A stretch of DNA of 64,000 bases from Saccharothrix espanaensis DSM 44229 (GCF_000328705.1 NC_019673.1:2914001-2978000), one strand, 5' to 3'. Positions 17,504 through 31,587 are shown, counted from the stretch's first letter. A program made the numbers and translations. The notes: generated by a model not told the origin, from the letters alone.

Positions 17504-17726
17504 ACCCGTTGCGGCGGCCGAGGGCCTTGGCCTTGTCGTGGGCCCACCCCGCCAGCACCGCTCCCGCTGCGGTGGCGACCAGGTAGCCGGCCAGTTGCGC
17601 GCCGAACCCGCCGGGGACCCAGCCCAGCAGGCCGCTGTCGGCGTGGTCGAGGAGCAGCCGGACGGCCCCCTGCCCGCCGAGCACCAGCAGGATCGCGCCG
17701 GCGATCTGAAAGACGTCGTACTTCAC
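17502..17726 (-). CDS. small two-helix membrane protein
   Basis: A 74-residue protein starting at GTG 17726 (GAGGGGGAG upstream). It contains two hydrophobic helices (FQIAGAILLVLGGQGAVRLL and QLAGYLVATAAGAVLAGWA) and a basic C-terminus (HDKAKALGRRNG). No family recognised. It is divergent from a TetR gene with two mirrored operator-like sites in between, so its expression is probably TetR-controlled. Confidence 0.7.
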   Translation of the reverse strand: MKYDVFQIAGAILLVLGGQGAVRLLLDHADSGLLGWVPGGFGAQLAGYLVATAAGAVLAGWAHDKAKALGRRNG

Positions 17727-17746
17727 GGTTCTCCCCCTCGCAGCCG

Positions 17747-17807
17747 TTCCAATGCATCTGCACTGTAATAGGATGGACGGGGCTGACGCAATGCGGTTGC
17801 ATGGGAA
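17747..17807. promoter_or_regulatory. mirrored TetR operator pair
   Basis: TTCCAATGCATCTGCACTG (17747-17765) and the reverse complement of 17789-17807 (TTCCCATGCAACCGCATTG) match at 15 of 19 positions. The centres are 42 bp apart, four helical turns. One copy flanks each divergent gene start. This suggests two binding sites for the TetR protein encoded next door. Confidence 0.55.
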
Positions 17808-17819
17808 AAAGGGGTGCGG

Positions 17820-18401
17820 GTGCCGAAGGTCGTGGACCACGAGGAACGCCGGGGACGGCTGGCCGAGGCGGTGTGGGCGCTCGCGGTCCGGGGTGGGCTG
17901 GAAGGTGTCACGCTGCGCGGGGTCGCGGCCGAGGCCGGCGTGTCGATGGGGCAGGTGCAGCACTACTTCCCGACGATGGAGGCGCTGGTCCGCGACGCGC
18001 TGGAGCGCGCCGTCCGCGAGCTGAACGCCCGGATCGAGCGGTCGATCCTCGCCATCGCCGACGCCGGGGCCGCCGTGGTGCTGCGGGAGTGCCTGCACGC
18101 GCTGATCCGCCCGGACGAGGAGAGCACCCGGCTGCTGCGCTTCTCGGTCGCCGTGCTCGGCCGGACCATCTCGGACCCGACCCTGGCCCGCGTGCTCGCG
18201 CCCGGCGACGACGAGCTGCTCTCGTTCACCGCCGGGCTCATCGCCACCGCCCGGCGCGGCACCGGCGACGACCGGCTCGACGCCGACATCTGCTGGTCGC
18301 TGGCGACGAGCCTGGGCGTGGACGTGGCGATCGGGCACCGCACGCCCGAGGACGCCCGCGCGGTGCTCGACTACCAGATCGACCGGGTGCTGCGGCCCTG
18401 A
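17820..18401 (+). CDS. TetR-family transcriptional regulator
   Basis: A 193-residue protein with the TetR helix-turn-helix at about residues 8-55 (RRGRLAEAVWALAVRGGLEG, LRGVAAEAGVSMGQVQHYF). The C-terminal half resembles TetR_C_6/BetI-like effector domains. GTG 17820 is preferred because AAGGGG lies just upstream; GTG 17814 is two codons earlier. It is divergent from the two-helix membrane protein and convergent with the alpha/beta hydrolase (4 bp gap). The ligand is unknown. Confidence 0.88.
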   Translation: MPKVVDHEERRGRLAEAVWALAVRGGLEGVTLRGVAAEAGVSMGQVQHYFPTMEALVRDALERAVRELNARIERSILAIADAGAAVVLRECLHALIRPDEESTRLLRFSVAVLGRTISDPTLARVLAPGDDELLSFTAGLIATARRGTGDDRLDADICWSLATSLGVDVAIGHRTPEDARAVLDYQIDRVLRP

Positions 18402-18405
18402 CCGC

Positions 18406-19272
18406 TCAGCGCGCGAACAGGCTCCGCAGTGCCCGCACCACGTCGGCCGGCGCTTCTTCGGCCATGAAGTGCCCGCACGTCACGGTCTCGTGCACCAGGT
18501 CGTCGGCCCACGCACGCCACCGGCCCGCCGCGTCGAACCCCAGCGCCGCGCCCCAGTCCTGTTGCAGCACGGTCACCGGCATCCGCAGCCGGTTGCCCGC
18601 CCGGCGGTCCTCCTCGTCGTCCGCCACGTCCACCCCCGCCGACGCCCGGTAGTCCGCCACGATCGAGCCGATCGCCGCGCGGGACGCCGCCAGGTAGGTC
18701 TCGCGCACGTCGGCGAGCGCCTCGGGCCGGGTCGTCCACGCGTCGAGGAAGTGCCCGAAGAACGCGTCCGGAGCACCCGCGATGAGCTGTTCGGGCAGGT
18801 CCGGTGCCTGCGCCATGAGGTACAGGTGGAAACCGACGGCGGCCGAACGGCCCTGCATGACCTCCCACATGTCCAAGGTCGGCAGCACGTCGAGCGACGC
18901 CAGGTGGGTGACCGCGTCCGGGTGGTCCAGGCCGGTGCGGATGGCGACCAGCGCGCCCCGGTCGTGGCCCGCCAGCGCGAAGCGGTCGAAGCCGAACGCC
19001 TTCGCGACGGCCACCACGTCGGCGGCCATGGTGCGCTTGGCGTAGGTGCGGCCGGTGTCGGCCGGCTGGTCGCTGGCGCCGTAGCCGCGCAGGTCGGGGC
19101 AGATCACGGTGTGGTCTGCCGCCAGGTCGGCGGCGACGTGCCGCCACATCAGGTGGGTCTGCGGGAAGCCGTGCAGCAGCACGACGGGGCTCCCCGACCC
19201 GCCCACGGCCACGTTGAGGCGCACGCCGTCGGCGACGGTGACGTGCTGCTGGTCGAATCCTGCGATGGTCAT
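18406..19272 (-). CDS. alpha/beta hydrolase (haloacetate dehalogenase / epoxide hydrolase-like)
   Basis: A 288-residue enzyme starting at ATG 19272 (GGAGGAA upstream). It has HGFPQTHLMWR (oxyanion), DLRGYGASDQP, and an Asp nucleophile in LAGHDRGALVAIR (about residue 103); a late catalytic His is likely in TCGHFMAEEAP. An Asp nucleophile with GYGASD is typical of fluoroacetate dehalogenases and soluble epoxide hydrolases rather than esterases. The substrate cannot be decided. It is monocistronic between a TetR gene and the divergent BTAD regulator. Confidence 0.85.
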   Translation of the reverse strand: MTIAGFDQQHVTVADGVRLNVAVGGSGSPVVLLHGFPQTHLMWRHVAADLAADHTVICPDLRGYGASDQPADTGRTYAKRTMAADVVAVAKAFGFDRFALAGHDRGALVAIRTGLDHPDAVTHLASLDVLPTLDMWEVMQGRSAAVGFHLYLMAQAPDLPEQLIAGAPDAFFGHFLDAWTTRPEALADVRETYLAASRAAIGSIVADYRASAGVDVADDEEDRRAGNRLRMPVTVLQQDWGAALGFDAAGRWRAWADDLVHETVTCGHFMAEEAPADVVRALRSLFAR

Positions 19273-19371
19273 CTGCGATTCCTCCCGGAGTGGTGCCACC
19301 AGGCTGTCCGGGCCCGATCAGCATCCGGTCAGCGTCCGGTTCACGCGGGGTTGACCAGCGAAGATGCCTGC

Positions 19372-19390
19372 CCCGGTTAGGCTGACCGGG
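19372..19390 (+). promoter_or_regulatory. dyad / leaderless promoter of the BTAD regulator
   Basis: CCCGGT-TAGGCTG-ACCGGG is an inverted repeat with 6-bp arms whose last base is the G of the GTG start. TAGGCT (19378-19383) inside it is a good actinobacterial -10, placing transcription start at or next to the initiation codon. No Shine-Dalgarno is present. Confidence 0.45.
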
Positions 19391-19392
19391 TG

Positions 19393-22300
19393 ATGGAGTT
19401 CGGGGTGCTCGGCCCGCTCACCGCGAGCGGACCCGGTGGTCCGGTCGACCTCAAGGGGCCCCGGCACCGGGCGGTGCTGGCCCGGCTGCTGGTCGCCAAG
19501 GGCCGGGTGGTGCCGGTCGCCCGGCTGGTCGACGACCTGTGGCCGGACCCGCCCGAGGGCGCGGTCGGCGCGGTGCAGAGCTTCGTGTTCACGCTGCGCC
19601 GCGCGCTGGAACCCGACCGGCCCGCCCGCAACCCGCCCCGGCTGCTGGTGACCGCCGCGCCCGGCTACGCGCTGGTCACCGACGAGGTCGACGCCGTGCG
19701 GTTCGAGGCCGCCGTGCACGAGTCGCGCGACCGGCTCGCCGCAGGCGACCCCCGGGCCGCGCTCGCGTCCGCCGAGGCGGGGCTCGCGCTGTGGCGGGGA
19801 CCGGCCTACCCGGAGTTCGCCGACGAGCCGTGGGCGCGCGGCGAGGTGTCCCGGCTGGACGAGCTGCGCCTGCTGGCCGTGGAGCGGCGGGTCGAGGCGG
19901 TGCTGGCGCTGGGCCGGCCCGCCGAGGCGGTGGCCGAGCTGGAAGCGCACCTGGCCGGGCTGCCGTGGCGGGAGAACGCCTGGCGGCTGCTGGCGCTGGC
20001 GCTCTACCGGGCCGGGCGGCAGGCCGACGCGCTGGGCGCGCTGCGCCGGGCCCGGCGGTCGCTGGCCGACGAGCTGGGCGTGGACCCCGGTCCGGAGCTG
20101 CGCCGGCTGGAGACCGACATCCTCGACCACGCGCCGCACCTGGCCGCCGCGCCCGCGCCGGTCGTGCCCGCCGGCGGGACGGTCGCCGGCAGGGCGTTCG
20201 TCGGCAGGGACGCGGAGCTGGCCCGGCTGCTCGGCGCGGCCGCCGAGGCCGGCGCGCGGCGGCGGCTCGGGGTGGCGCTGGTCTCCGGCGACGCGGGCGC
20301 GGGCAAGACCGCGCTGGCCGGGGAGCTCGCCGCCCGGCTGGCCGGCTGGCGCACCGAGTGGAGCCGGCAGCACGAGCAGGGCGGCGGGCGGCTGCTGCCC
20401 GACGACGCCCGACCGGACCGGCGGCGCGCCCTGGTCGAGCACCTGTCCGCCGCGCCCGGCCCGCTGCTGCTCGTGGTGGACGACCTGCACTGGGCGGGGG
20501 AGGACGTGCTGGCGCTGCTGGCGGCGCTGGTCGCCGAGCCGGTCGACCTGCCGGTGCTGGTGGTCGGCACCTACCGGAGCACGGAGATCTCCGCCGCGCT
20601 GGGCGAGGCGCTCGCGCGGCTGGCCCGGGTCGAGCCGGTGCGGGTGTACCTGGGCGGCCTGCCCGAGCCGGACCTGGCGCGGCTGGTGCGCGCGACCGCC
20701 CACCGGGACGTGGACGACGCCACGGCCCGCGCCATCCACCGGCGCAGCGGCGGCAACCCGTTCTTCGCCCGCGAACTGGCCCGGCTGCTGGACGACGAAG
20801 GCGCGGAGGTGCTCTCCGCCGTCCCCGAGGGCGTGCGGGACGTCCTGCGCCGCCGCGTCGACGGGTTGCCACCCGCGCGGCGGCAGGTGCTGCGGCAGGC
20901 CGCGGTGATCGGCCGCGAGGTCGACCTGGACGTGCTGGTCGCGGTGGCGGGCGACGAGGACGTGGTGCTGGACGCGGTGGAATCCGCGCAGTTGCTGGGT
21001 TTCGTCACCGAACGCGGCCCGGACGCGGTGCGGTTCGCGCACGACCTGGTGCGTGACACGCTCTACGCCGACATCCCGTCGTCGCGGCGGTCGCGCTGGC
21101 ACACCGCCGTCGCGCAGGCCGTCGAACGGGACCGGCCCGACGACGTCGAGACCGTGGCGCACCACTACGTCCGGGCCGAAAGCCGTGCCACGGCGGGGAA
21201 AGCGGCGCACTACGCCGGTGCGGCGGCCGAACGCGCCGAACGCCGGTTCGCCCCGCACGAGGCCGTCCGGTGGCGGCGCGACGCCGTCGCCGCCCACGAC
21301 CGGGCCCACGACCGAGCCCACGATCGGGCCCCGGACGGCGAGCGGGTGCGGCTGGCGGCGGTGATGGGGTACGTGCGGGCGCTGGCCGTGACCGGGGAGC
21401 TGGCGTCGGCGCGGCGGTTGCGGGGCGAGGCGTTGAGCGCCGCCGAACGGGTCGGCGACCCGGAGCTGACCGCGGCCGTGCTCGGGTCGTTCGACGTGCC
21501 CGCGATCTGGACCGGCAACGACGACCAGGACCTGTCCGACCAGGTGGTCGCCGTCGCGGAGCGGACGCTGGCGGTGCTCCCGCCGGACCGGCCCGCCGAG
21601 CGGGCCCGGCTGCTCACCGCGATGGCGCTGGAGCTGCGCGGCACCGCCGAGGACCGGGGACGGGCGGCGGCCCGGGAAGCCGAGGCGATCGCCCGCCGGC
21701 TGGACGACCCGGCGCTGCTCGCCTACGCGCTCAACGGCCGGTTCATGCAGTCCTTCGAACGCGCGGGACTCGCGGCTGACCGCGTCCGGATCGGCCGGGA
21801 CCTGCTCTCGGTGTCGACCCGGCACGGGCTCGTGGCGTTCGAGGTGCTGGCCCACCTCGTGCTGCTGCAAGCACAGTCGGCGCTGGCCGAGTTCGAGGCC
21901 GCCGACGACCACGCGGCGACCGTCGACCGGATCGCCGCACGCCACGAGCTGCCGCTGGTCGGCGTGTTCACCGGGTGGTACGCCGCGCTGCGGGCCTCGG
22001 TGTCGGGCCGGGACGCGCGGGCCGCCTACCGCACCGCCGCCGCCCGGTTGGGTGGCACCGGGATGGCCGGGCTGGAGGCCGGGATCCGCCCGTTCGCCCT
22101 GCTGTGCCACGGGATCCAGGCCGGCGGACCGGTCGCCGTGGACCTCGCCGAGGACTGGGGGCCGTACCGGCCGTGGGCGCTCGCGCTGCACGAACTCGAC
22201 GCGGGCCGGCCGGCGCGGGCGCGCGCCGCCGTGCGGGAGTCGCCGCGCGACCTGCTCTACGAGGCGCGGACGTGGCTGACCGGGTTGGTCGCGCTCGGTC

Positions 22301-22554
22301 TCGACGACCGCGACCTGATGGGTGAGGTGTACGCGGCCCTGCGTCCGGCGGCCGGGGAGCTGGCCGGGGCGGGCAGCGGGCTGCTCGTGCTCGGGCCGGT
22401 GGCCGGGCTGCTCGGCCGGCTCGCCGGGGCGCTGGGCCGTCCGGGGGACGCCGAGGACCATTTCCGGCAGGCCCGCGACCTGGCCCGCAAAGCCGGTGCG
22501 GCGCACTGGGAAAACGAGCTCGGGGCCCGATCGCCGGGGCGGTCGCGGCGCTGA
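19393..22554 (+). CDS. BTAD/SARP-type regulator with AAA ATPase and helical repeats
   Basis: A 1053-residue protein. In order: an OmpR-type winged helix (about 1-95, EFGVLGPL, VARLVDDLWPDPPEG), the BTAD domain (about 97-243), an AAA/STAND ATPase with Walker A GDAGAGKTAL (about 300) and Walker B LLLVVDDLHW (about 360), then ~600 residues of TPR-like helices. This is the AfsR/large SARP architecture; such proteins activate secondary metabolism or stress genes. An in-frame 12-bp repeat gives AHDRAHDRAHDR near residue 635. ATG 19393 or GTG 19390 is the start, without ribosome binding site. No biosynthetic cluster is visible nearby, so targets are unknown. Confidence 0.88.
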   Translation: MEFGVLGPLTASGPGGPVDLKGPRHRAVLARLLVAKGRVVPVARLVDDLWPDPPEGAVGAVQSFVFTLRRALEPDRPARNPPRLLVTAAPGYALVTDEVDAVRFEAAVHESRDRLAAGDPRAALASAEAGLALWRGPAYPEFADEPWARGEVSRLDELRLLAVERRVEAVLALGRPAEAVAELEAHLAGLPWRENAWRLLALALYRAGRQADALGALRRARRSLADELGVDPGPELRRLETDILDHAPHLAAAPAPVVPAGGTVAGRAFVGRDAELARLLGAAAEAGARRRLGVALVSGDAGAGKTALAGELAARLAGWRTEWSRQHEQGGGRLLPDDARPDRRRALVEHLSAAPGPLLLVVDDLHWAGEDVLALLAALVAEPVDLPVLVVGTYRSTEISAALGEALARLARVEPVRVYLGGLPEPDLARLVRATAHRDVDDATARAIHRRSGGNPFFARELARLLDDEGAEVLSAVPEGVRDVLRRRVDGLPPARRQVLRQAAVIGREVDLDVLVAVAGDEDVVLDAVESAQLLGFVTERGPDAVRFAHDLVRDTLYADIPSSRRSRWHTAVAQAVERDRPDDVETVAHHYVRAESRATAGKAAHYAGAAAERAERRFAPHEAVRWRRDAVAAHDRAHDRAHDRAPDGERVRLAAVMGYVRALAVTGELASARRLRGEALSAAERVGDPELTAAVLGSFDVPAIWTGNDDQDLSDQVVAVAERTLAVLPPDRPAERARLLTAMALELRGTAEDRGRAAAREAEAIARRLDDPALLAYALNGRFMQSFERAGLAADRVRIGRDLLSVSTRHGLVAFEVLAHLVLLQAQSALAEFEAADDHAATVDRIAARHELPLVGVFTGWYAALRASVSGRDARAAYRTAAARLGGTGMAGLEAGIRPFALLCHGIQAGGPVAVDLAEDWGPYRPWALALHELDAGRPARARAAVRESPRDLLYEARTWLTGLVALGLDDRDLMGEVYAALRPAAGELAGAGSGLLVLGPVAGLLGRLAGALGRPGDAEDHFRQARDLARKAGAAHWENELGARSPGRSRR

Positions 22555-22568
22555 TCGGCGATTCGCGC

Positions 22569-22604
22569 CGAATCGCGGAGGCGGTGGTGCGCCCCCGCGA
22601 TTCG
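22569..22604. terminator. terminator between convergent genes
   Basis: CGAATCGCG (22569-22577) pairs with CGCGATTCG (22596-22604), with an inner GGCG/CGCC stem, between the BTAD gene and the DUF1540 gene. Confidence 0.65.
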
Positions 22605-22624
22605 CTATTGCGCGCGAGGCGCGG

Positions 22625-22924
22625 TCAGACCTGGGTGTAGGTCAGGCAGTTGGCCGCGTGGTCGCCCGACCCGGGGCCGACCCGCACGTCGGACGCGGTG
22701 CACTCCAGGTTGGCGTTGTGCACGCAGTCCGTCCGCGAGCAGGCTCCCACCTGCGCTACGACCTTGTCCAAGCCGCCCTTGCGGGACAGCGGGACGAAGG
22801 TGCCGCAGTCGGCGGTGCCGTTGACGCCGTTGACCGTGATCGCGAACGCGTGGCAGCCGTCGTGGTTGTACGAACAGCCCGCGACGGTGCACGAGCTGAC
22901 CGCGGGCATTTCGGTGGTGGTCAT
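22625..22924 (-). CDS. DUF1540 cysteine-rich protein
   Basis: A 99-residue protein carrying two copies of the DUF1540 Cys pattern: CTVAGCSYNHDGCHAFAITV with ADCGTF, and later ACSRTDCVHNANLECTASDV with NCLTY. There are eight or more cysteines and no signal peptide, suggesting a small cytosolic metal-binding protein, probably zinc or iron. The function of DUF1540 is not established. GAGGAG precedes ATG 22924. An IdeR/DtxR-type iron box lies about 72 bp upstream, which points to de-repression under iron limitation. Confidence 0.88.
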   Translation of the reverse strand: MTTTEMPAVSSCTVAGCSYNHDGCHAFAITVNGVNGTADCGTFVPLSRKGGLDKVVAQVGACSRTDCVHNANLECTASDVRVGPGSGDHAANCLTYTQV

Positions 22925-22995
22925 GGTTGCTCCTCATGCCGGTTCGGTGTTGTGGACATTGCCACCGGCATTACAAGGTCGCAACACGGGAATGA

Positions 22996-23014
22996 TTAGG
23001 TAAGGCTAACCACG
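22996..23014 (-). promoter_or_regulatory. IdeR/DtxR-type iron box
   Basis: TTAGGTAAGGCTAACCACG matches the 19-bp iron-box consensus TTAGGTTAGGCTAACCTAA at 15 of 19 positions, including the full GGCTAACC half. It sits 72 bp upstream of the DUF1540 start and about 195 bp before the divergent kinase gene. Iron-loaded IdeR would repress here. Confidence 0.7.
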
Positions 23015-23208
23015 GTCTATTTTTGCTGTCCCGCACCTATTTCCAGGGGTTTCCGGGTGCCCCGGCCGGGAGTGCCCCGGCGCGACACACCACCGGGCGC
23101 TCGCCGATCAGGTGACGCTTGGCCGGCATCGTGGTCGGGTACACACGTTCGAAGGTCGCTCGATCGGGTCATGAGTGCTCGACGCGCGCCGCGGGAATGG
23201 GAGCAGTG

Positions 23209-25074
<1,866 letters not shown>

Positions 25075-25322
25075 GCGCCGCACGATGTCCGGTGTCCTGA
25101 CCGCCGCGCCGTGCCTTTTGCGCTAATGCGGCTCGCACAACGGAAGCGTTCGCGCGCGGCGGGGCGGAGTTAGGCTGTGAGGCCCGCCGGGGGCGGTGTC
25201 GACGCCGGTCGGGGCGGCGTTTCACCAGGTGGGCGCCGTGTGGACGGGTGGTGTCCACATGATGGAATCACGAACGGGTGAAGGGCGTCCGAAGTTGATC
25301 TTTCGGTATGCTGGGCGGCCTG

Positions 25323-25392
25323 GGAGCGAGAGGCGCTGCAACGGATGCGAATCCGCCACGCTCGCCCCGGGGACCACCGGACAAGGGCGCCT
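25323..25392 (+). ncRNA. S-adenosylhomocysteine (SAH) riboswitch candidate
   Basis: P1: GGAGCGAG (25323-25330) pairs with CTCGCCCC (25361-25368), seven of eight positions. Immediately after, AGGCGCTGCAAC carries the SAH-element signature GAGGCGCTGCAAC. P2: CGGAT/ATCCG (25342-25355) closes a GCGA tetraloop. Pseudoknot: AGGCGC (25331-25336) with GCGCCT (25387-25392). A further CCGG/CCGG stem lies between. It ends 12 nt before the metH Shine-Dalgarno. SAH riboswitches switch on methyl-cycle genes when SAH accumulates, which fits metH. Confidence 0.75.
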
Positions 25393-25416
25393 TCCATGTC
25401 AATGGGAGGTGTCCGG

Positions 25417-29037
<3,621 letters not shown>

Positions 29038-29074
29038 GCCCGGCGTAACGGGCCGTCCGGCCGGGGCGATGCAC

Positions 29075-29101
29075 GGTCGACGCCGAGTTCCGGCGTCGAC
29101 C
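29075..29101 (+). terminator. terminator after metH
   Basis: GGTCGACGCCG (29075-29085) and CGGCGTCGACC (29091-29101) form a perfect 11-bp stem with loop AGTTC. Confidence 0.65.
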
Positions 29102-29122
29102 GCCACCGCCGAACGGGACCCG

Positions 29123-29695
29123 ATGCTGGACGACGCCATTCGCAAGGCCGCCGCCGAAGCCGACCGCCGGGACGCGGCCCTCAAAGCCAGGCAGGACCGG
29201 GCGGACGCGGTGGCCGAGGTCGCCGTGCCGAAGATCCTGGCGCTGCTGGCCGATGGCCGCGACCGGCTGCGCGCGGCGGGCGTGCGGCCGGTGCAGGTCA
29301 TCGCGCCGCGCAAGTCGACGCTGTTCCGCCCGGCGGGCTACGCCCCGCGCGCCGCGGTCTGGCAGGTGGGCGAGGTCGCCATCAGCCTCGACGACCAGGT
29401 GTTCCGGCTCAGCACCACCCTGCACGCGGTGCGGGACCGGCGTGCCGCCCGGGACCGGGGCCTGGCCGTGGGCGACGTGTACGCGGTGCTCGGGTCCCCG
29501 CTGTTCCTGCGGGGGTCGGCCGGGGCCGAGGAGGTCGCGCTGCGCGACTGCGTGTCGGTCGGGCGCGGCGGCTCCGGGCTGTTCCACGCCGGTCTGACCG
29601 GCGGCATCACCGTGCACACCTCGTCCGAGCCGGACGTGTACACGCCGCTGGAGGACGTCATCGCGGCGCAGGTGGTGGCGGCCACCCGGCGGTGA
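29123..29695 (+). CDS. hypothetical protein
   Basis: A 190-residue soluble-looking protein. An N-terminal charged helix (LDDAIRKAAAEADRRDAALK) is followed by an alpha/beta region (PRAAVWQVGEVAISLDDQVF, HAVRDRRAARDRGLAVGDVY, GSPLFLRG). No signal peptide or membrane segment, and I do not recognise a family. ATG 29123 is chosen because the upstream frame overlaps the metH terminator. It is convergent with the 72-residue three-helix gene. Confidence 0.7.
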   Translation: MLDDAIRKAAAEADRRDAALKARQDRADAVAEVAVPKILALLADGRDRLRAAGVRPVQVIAPRKSTLFRPAGYAPRAAVWQVGEVAISLDDQVFRLSTTLHAVRDRRAARDRGLAVGDVYAVLGSPLFLRGSAGAEEVALRDCVSVGRGGSGLFHAGLTGGITVHTSSEPDVYTPLEDVIAAQVVAATRR

Positions 29696-29715
29696 CCGGG
29701 TGGCCGCCGGGTGGG

Positions 29716-29934
29716 TCAGAGCCCGCCGGCGAGGCGTCGGCGGGTGGCGCGTTCGACCAGGATCGCCGCGAACGACGTGATCCGGGAGCCCGCCAAGCGG
29801 GAGGACTCCTCACGGCGCAGGCGGCGGATCTCCTCGGCGGGGACGGTGGGGTGGTGGTCGATCAGGCGGGCGTCCACGGCGGCCAGGTGGTCGTCGGGGT
29901 GTTCGGCGGCGAAGTCGTCGGCGGTCTTGCTCAA
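29716..29934 (-). CDS. small three-helix-bundle protein
   Basis: A 72-residue acidic/basic helical protein (DARLIDHHPTVPAEEIRRLR, LAGSRITSFAAILVERATRR) like actinobacterial small 'three-helix bundle dimerization domain' proteins. I place the start at TTG 29934 because AGGAGG lies six bases upstream; the GTG at 29952 would put that AGGAGG inside the gene. No catalytic motif. Role unknown. Confidence 0.65.
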   Translation of the reverse strand: MSKTADDFAAEHPDDHLAAVDARLIDHHPTVPAEEIRRLRREESSRLAGSRITSFAAILVERATRRRLAGGL

Positions 29935-30151
29935 CGGGTGCCTCCTGTTCACGGCGGGCCCCCTCGGAGTAACCAGACCAGGTAAATTCCGGAGAAACGC
30001 AGGATGAACCGACGGTGGGTCCCGTGGTTGCTTCGACCGGGCGCGGGGGACTTCGCGGACGGACCGCCGAACTGCGGGTGAACGGGTGTGCGAGTCGACG
30101 CCGAACCGGGCGCGGCGTGGACTAGCGTCCGGCCGTCGAGAGGAGACCGTC

Positions 30152-31468
30152 GTGACTGACCGCGGCGACCGCATCGTGGCCGTGCTCCAGGACGCGTTCG
30201 CGGACCTGATGTCGGCCGACCCGGCCGCCTTCCGCCACAAGTTCCGCAAGATGGCGGCCGAGCCGTTCACCTTCTACCGGGGCAGCGCCTGCCTGTTCTA
30301 CGCCGACATGGCCGACGAGCCCGACGAGTGGGCCGACGAGCGCACCGGCCGGGTGTGGATCCAGGGCGACCTGCACGCGCAGAACTTCGGCACCTACATG
30401 GACGCCGAGGGCCGGCTGGTGTTCGACGTCAACGACTTCGACGAGGCCTACCTCGGGTCGTTCACCTGGGACGTCCGCCGGTTCGCGGCCAGCCTCGCGC
30501 TGCTGGGCTGGCGCAAGGCGCTGCCCGACCACACCATCGCCGACCTGGTGCGCGCCTACGTCTCGGCCTACGTCCGCCAGGTGCGCGCGTTCGCCGAGCA
30601 CCCCGGTGACGAGCTGTTCGGCCTGCGGCTGGACAGCACGGACGGCGTCCTGCACCGGGTGCTGCTGCGCGCCCGGCTGGCCACCCGCGTCGGCCTGCTG
30701 GACCAGAAGACCGCGGTGGTCGACTACGAGCGCCGCTTTCGCCGCGACCGCGAGGGGATCCGCGAGCTCGACGACGCCGAGCGGGCCAGGGCGGTGACGG
30801 CGTTCGAGGCGTACCTGGACACCATCCCGAGCGGCAAGCGGGCCGCGAGCAGCCTCAGCTACGCGGTCAAGGACGTGGTGGGGCGCTTCGGGTTCGGCAT
30901 CGGGTCGGCCGGGCTCTCGGCGTACAACGTGCTGGTGGAGGGCCGCACCCAGGCGTTGGAGAACGACGTCGTGCTGTCGATGAAGCAGGCGAGCGTGGCC
31001 GCGCCCAGCCGGATCGTGGCCGACGAGCGGATCCGCCGCTACTTCACCCACCACGGCCACCGCACCGCCGTGTCGCAGCGGGCGTTGCAGGCGCACGCGG
31101 ACCCGTGGCTGGGGCACACCACGATCGACGGCGTCGGGTACGTGGTGGCCGAGCTCTCGCCGTACGAGTCCGACCTGGACTGGTCGGACCTGACCGAGCC
31201 GGCCGACATGCTGCCGGTGCTGGAGTACCTGGGGCGGGCGACCGCGAAGATGCACTGCGTGGCCGACTCGGACTCCGACCAGACCCTGGTCGACTTCCAG
31301 GTCGAGGAGGCCATCGCGCACGTGGTCGGCGACCGGGAGGCGGAGTTCACCGAGTCCATGGTGGAGTTCGCGCTGCGCTACGCCCAGCGCACCCGCGAGG
31401 ACCACCGGCTGTTCGTGGAGGCGTTCCGCGACGGCCGGATCAAGGGCGTGGAGTCGACCGCGCGCTGA
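30152..31468 (+). CDS. DUF2252 family protein
   Basis: A 438-residue protein with the DUF2252 hallmarks: EPFTFYRGSACLFYADM, WIQGDLHAQNFGTYMDAEG, FDVNDFDEAYLGSFTWDVRR and HTTIDGVGYVVAELSPYESD. The layout recalls an aminoglycoside-phosphotransferase/kinase-like fold (GDLHxxNFG and the D of NDFDE as catalytic loop and metal ligand), but no substrate is known. AGGAG precedes GTG 30152. Monocistronic. Confidence 0.9.
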   Translation: MTDRGDRIVAVLQDAFADLMSADPAAFRHKFRKMAAEPFTFYRGSACLFYADMADEPDEWADERTGRVWIQGDLHAQNFGTYMDAEGRLVFDVNDFDEAYLGSFTWDVRRFAASLALLGWRKALPDHTIADLVRAYVSAYVRQVRAFAEHPGDELFGLRLDSTDGVLHRVLLRARLATRVGLLDQKTAVVDYERRFRRDREGIRELDDAERARAVTAFEAYLDTIPSGKRAASSLSYAVKDVVGRFGFGIGSAGLSAYNVLVEGRTQALENDVVLSMKQASVAAPSRIVADERIRRYFTHHGHRTAVSQRALQAHADPWLGHTTIDGVGYVVAELSPYESDLDWSDLTEPADMLPVLEYLGRATAKMHCVADSDSDQTLVDFQVEEAIAHVVGDREAEFTESMVEFALRYAQRTREDHRLFVEAFRDGRIKGVESTAR

Positions 31469-31587
31469 CCCCGCGTGACCGGCGTTCAGCCCACCGGGTC
31501 GGGGTGTCGCCGTGCGGGAGGCGGGGGTCGTGGTCCACGTTGGACGGACGGGGCCCCGCCCCACCGCCGAACCAGGGATGACACCAC

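Noticed and set aside
19318-22506. 1062-codon open frame on the minus strand
   Set aside because: Antisense of the BTAD regulator; low-complexity Gln/Arg/Pro translation.
19393-22554. SARP gene as the switch of a local biosynthetic cluster
   Set aside because: No PKS, NRPS, terpene or RiPP genes lie within the window.
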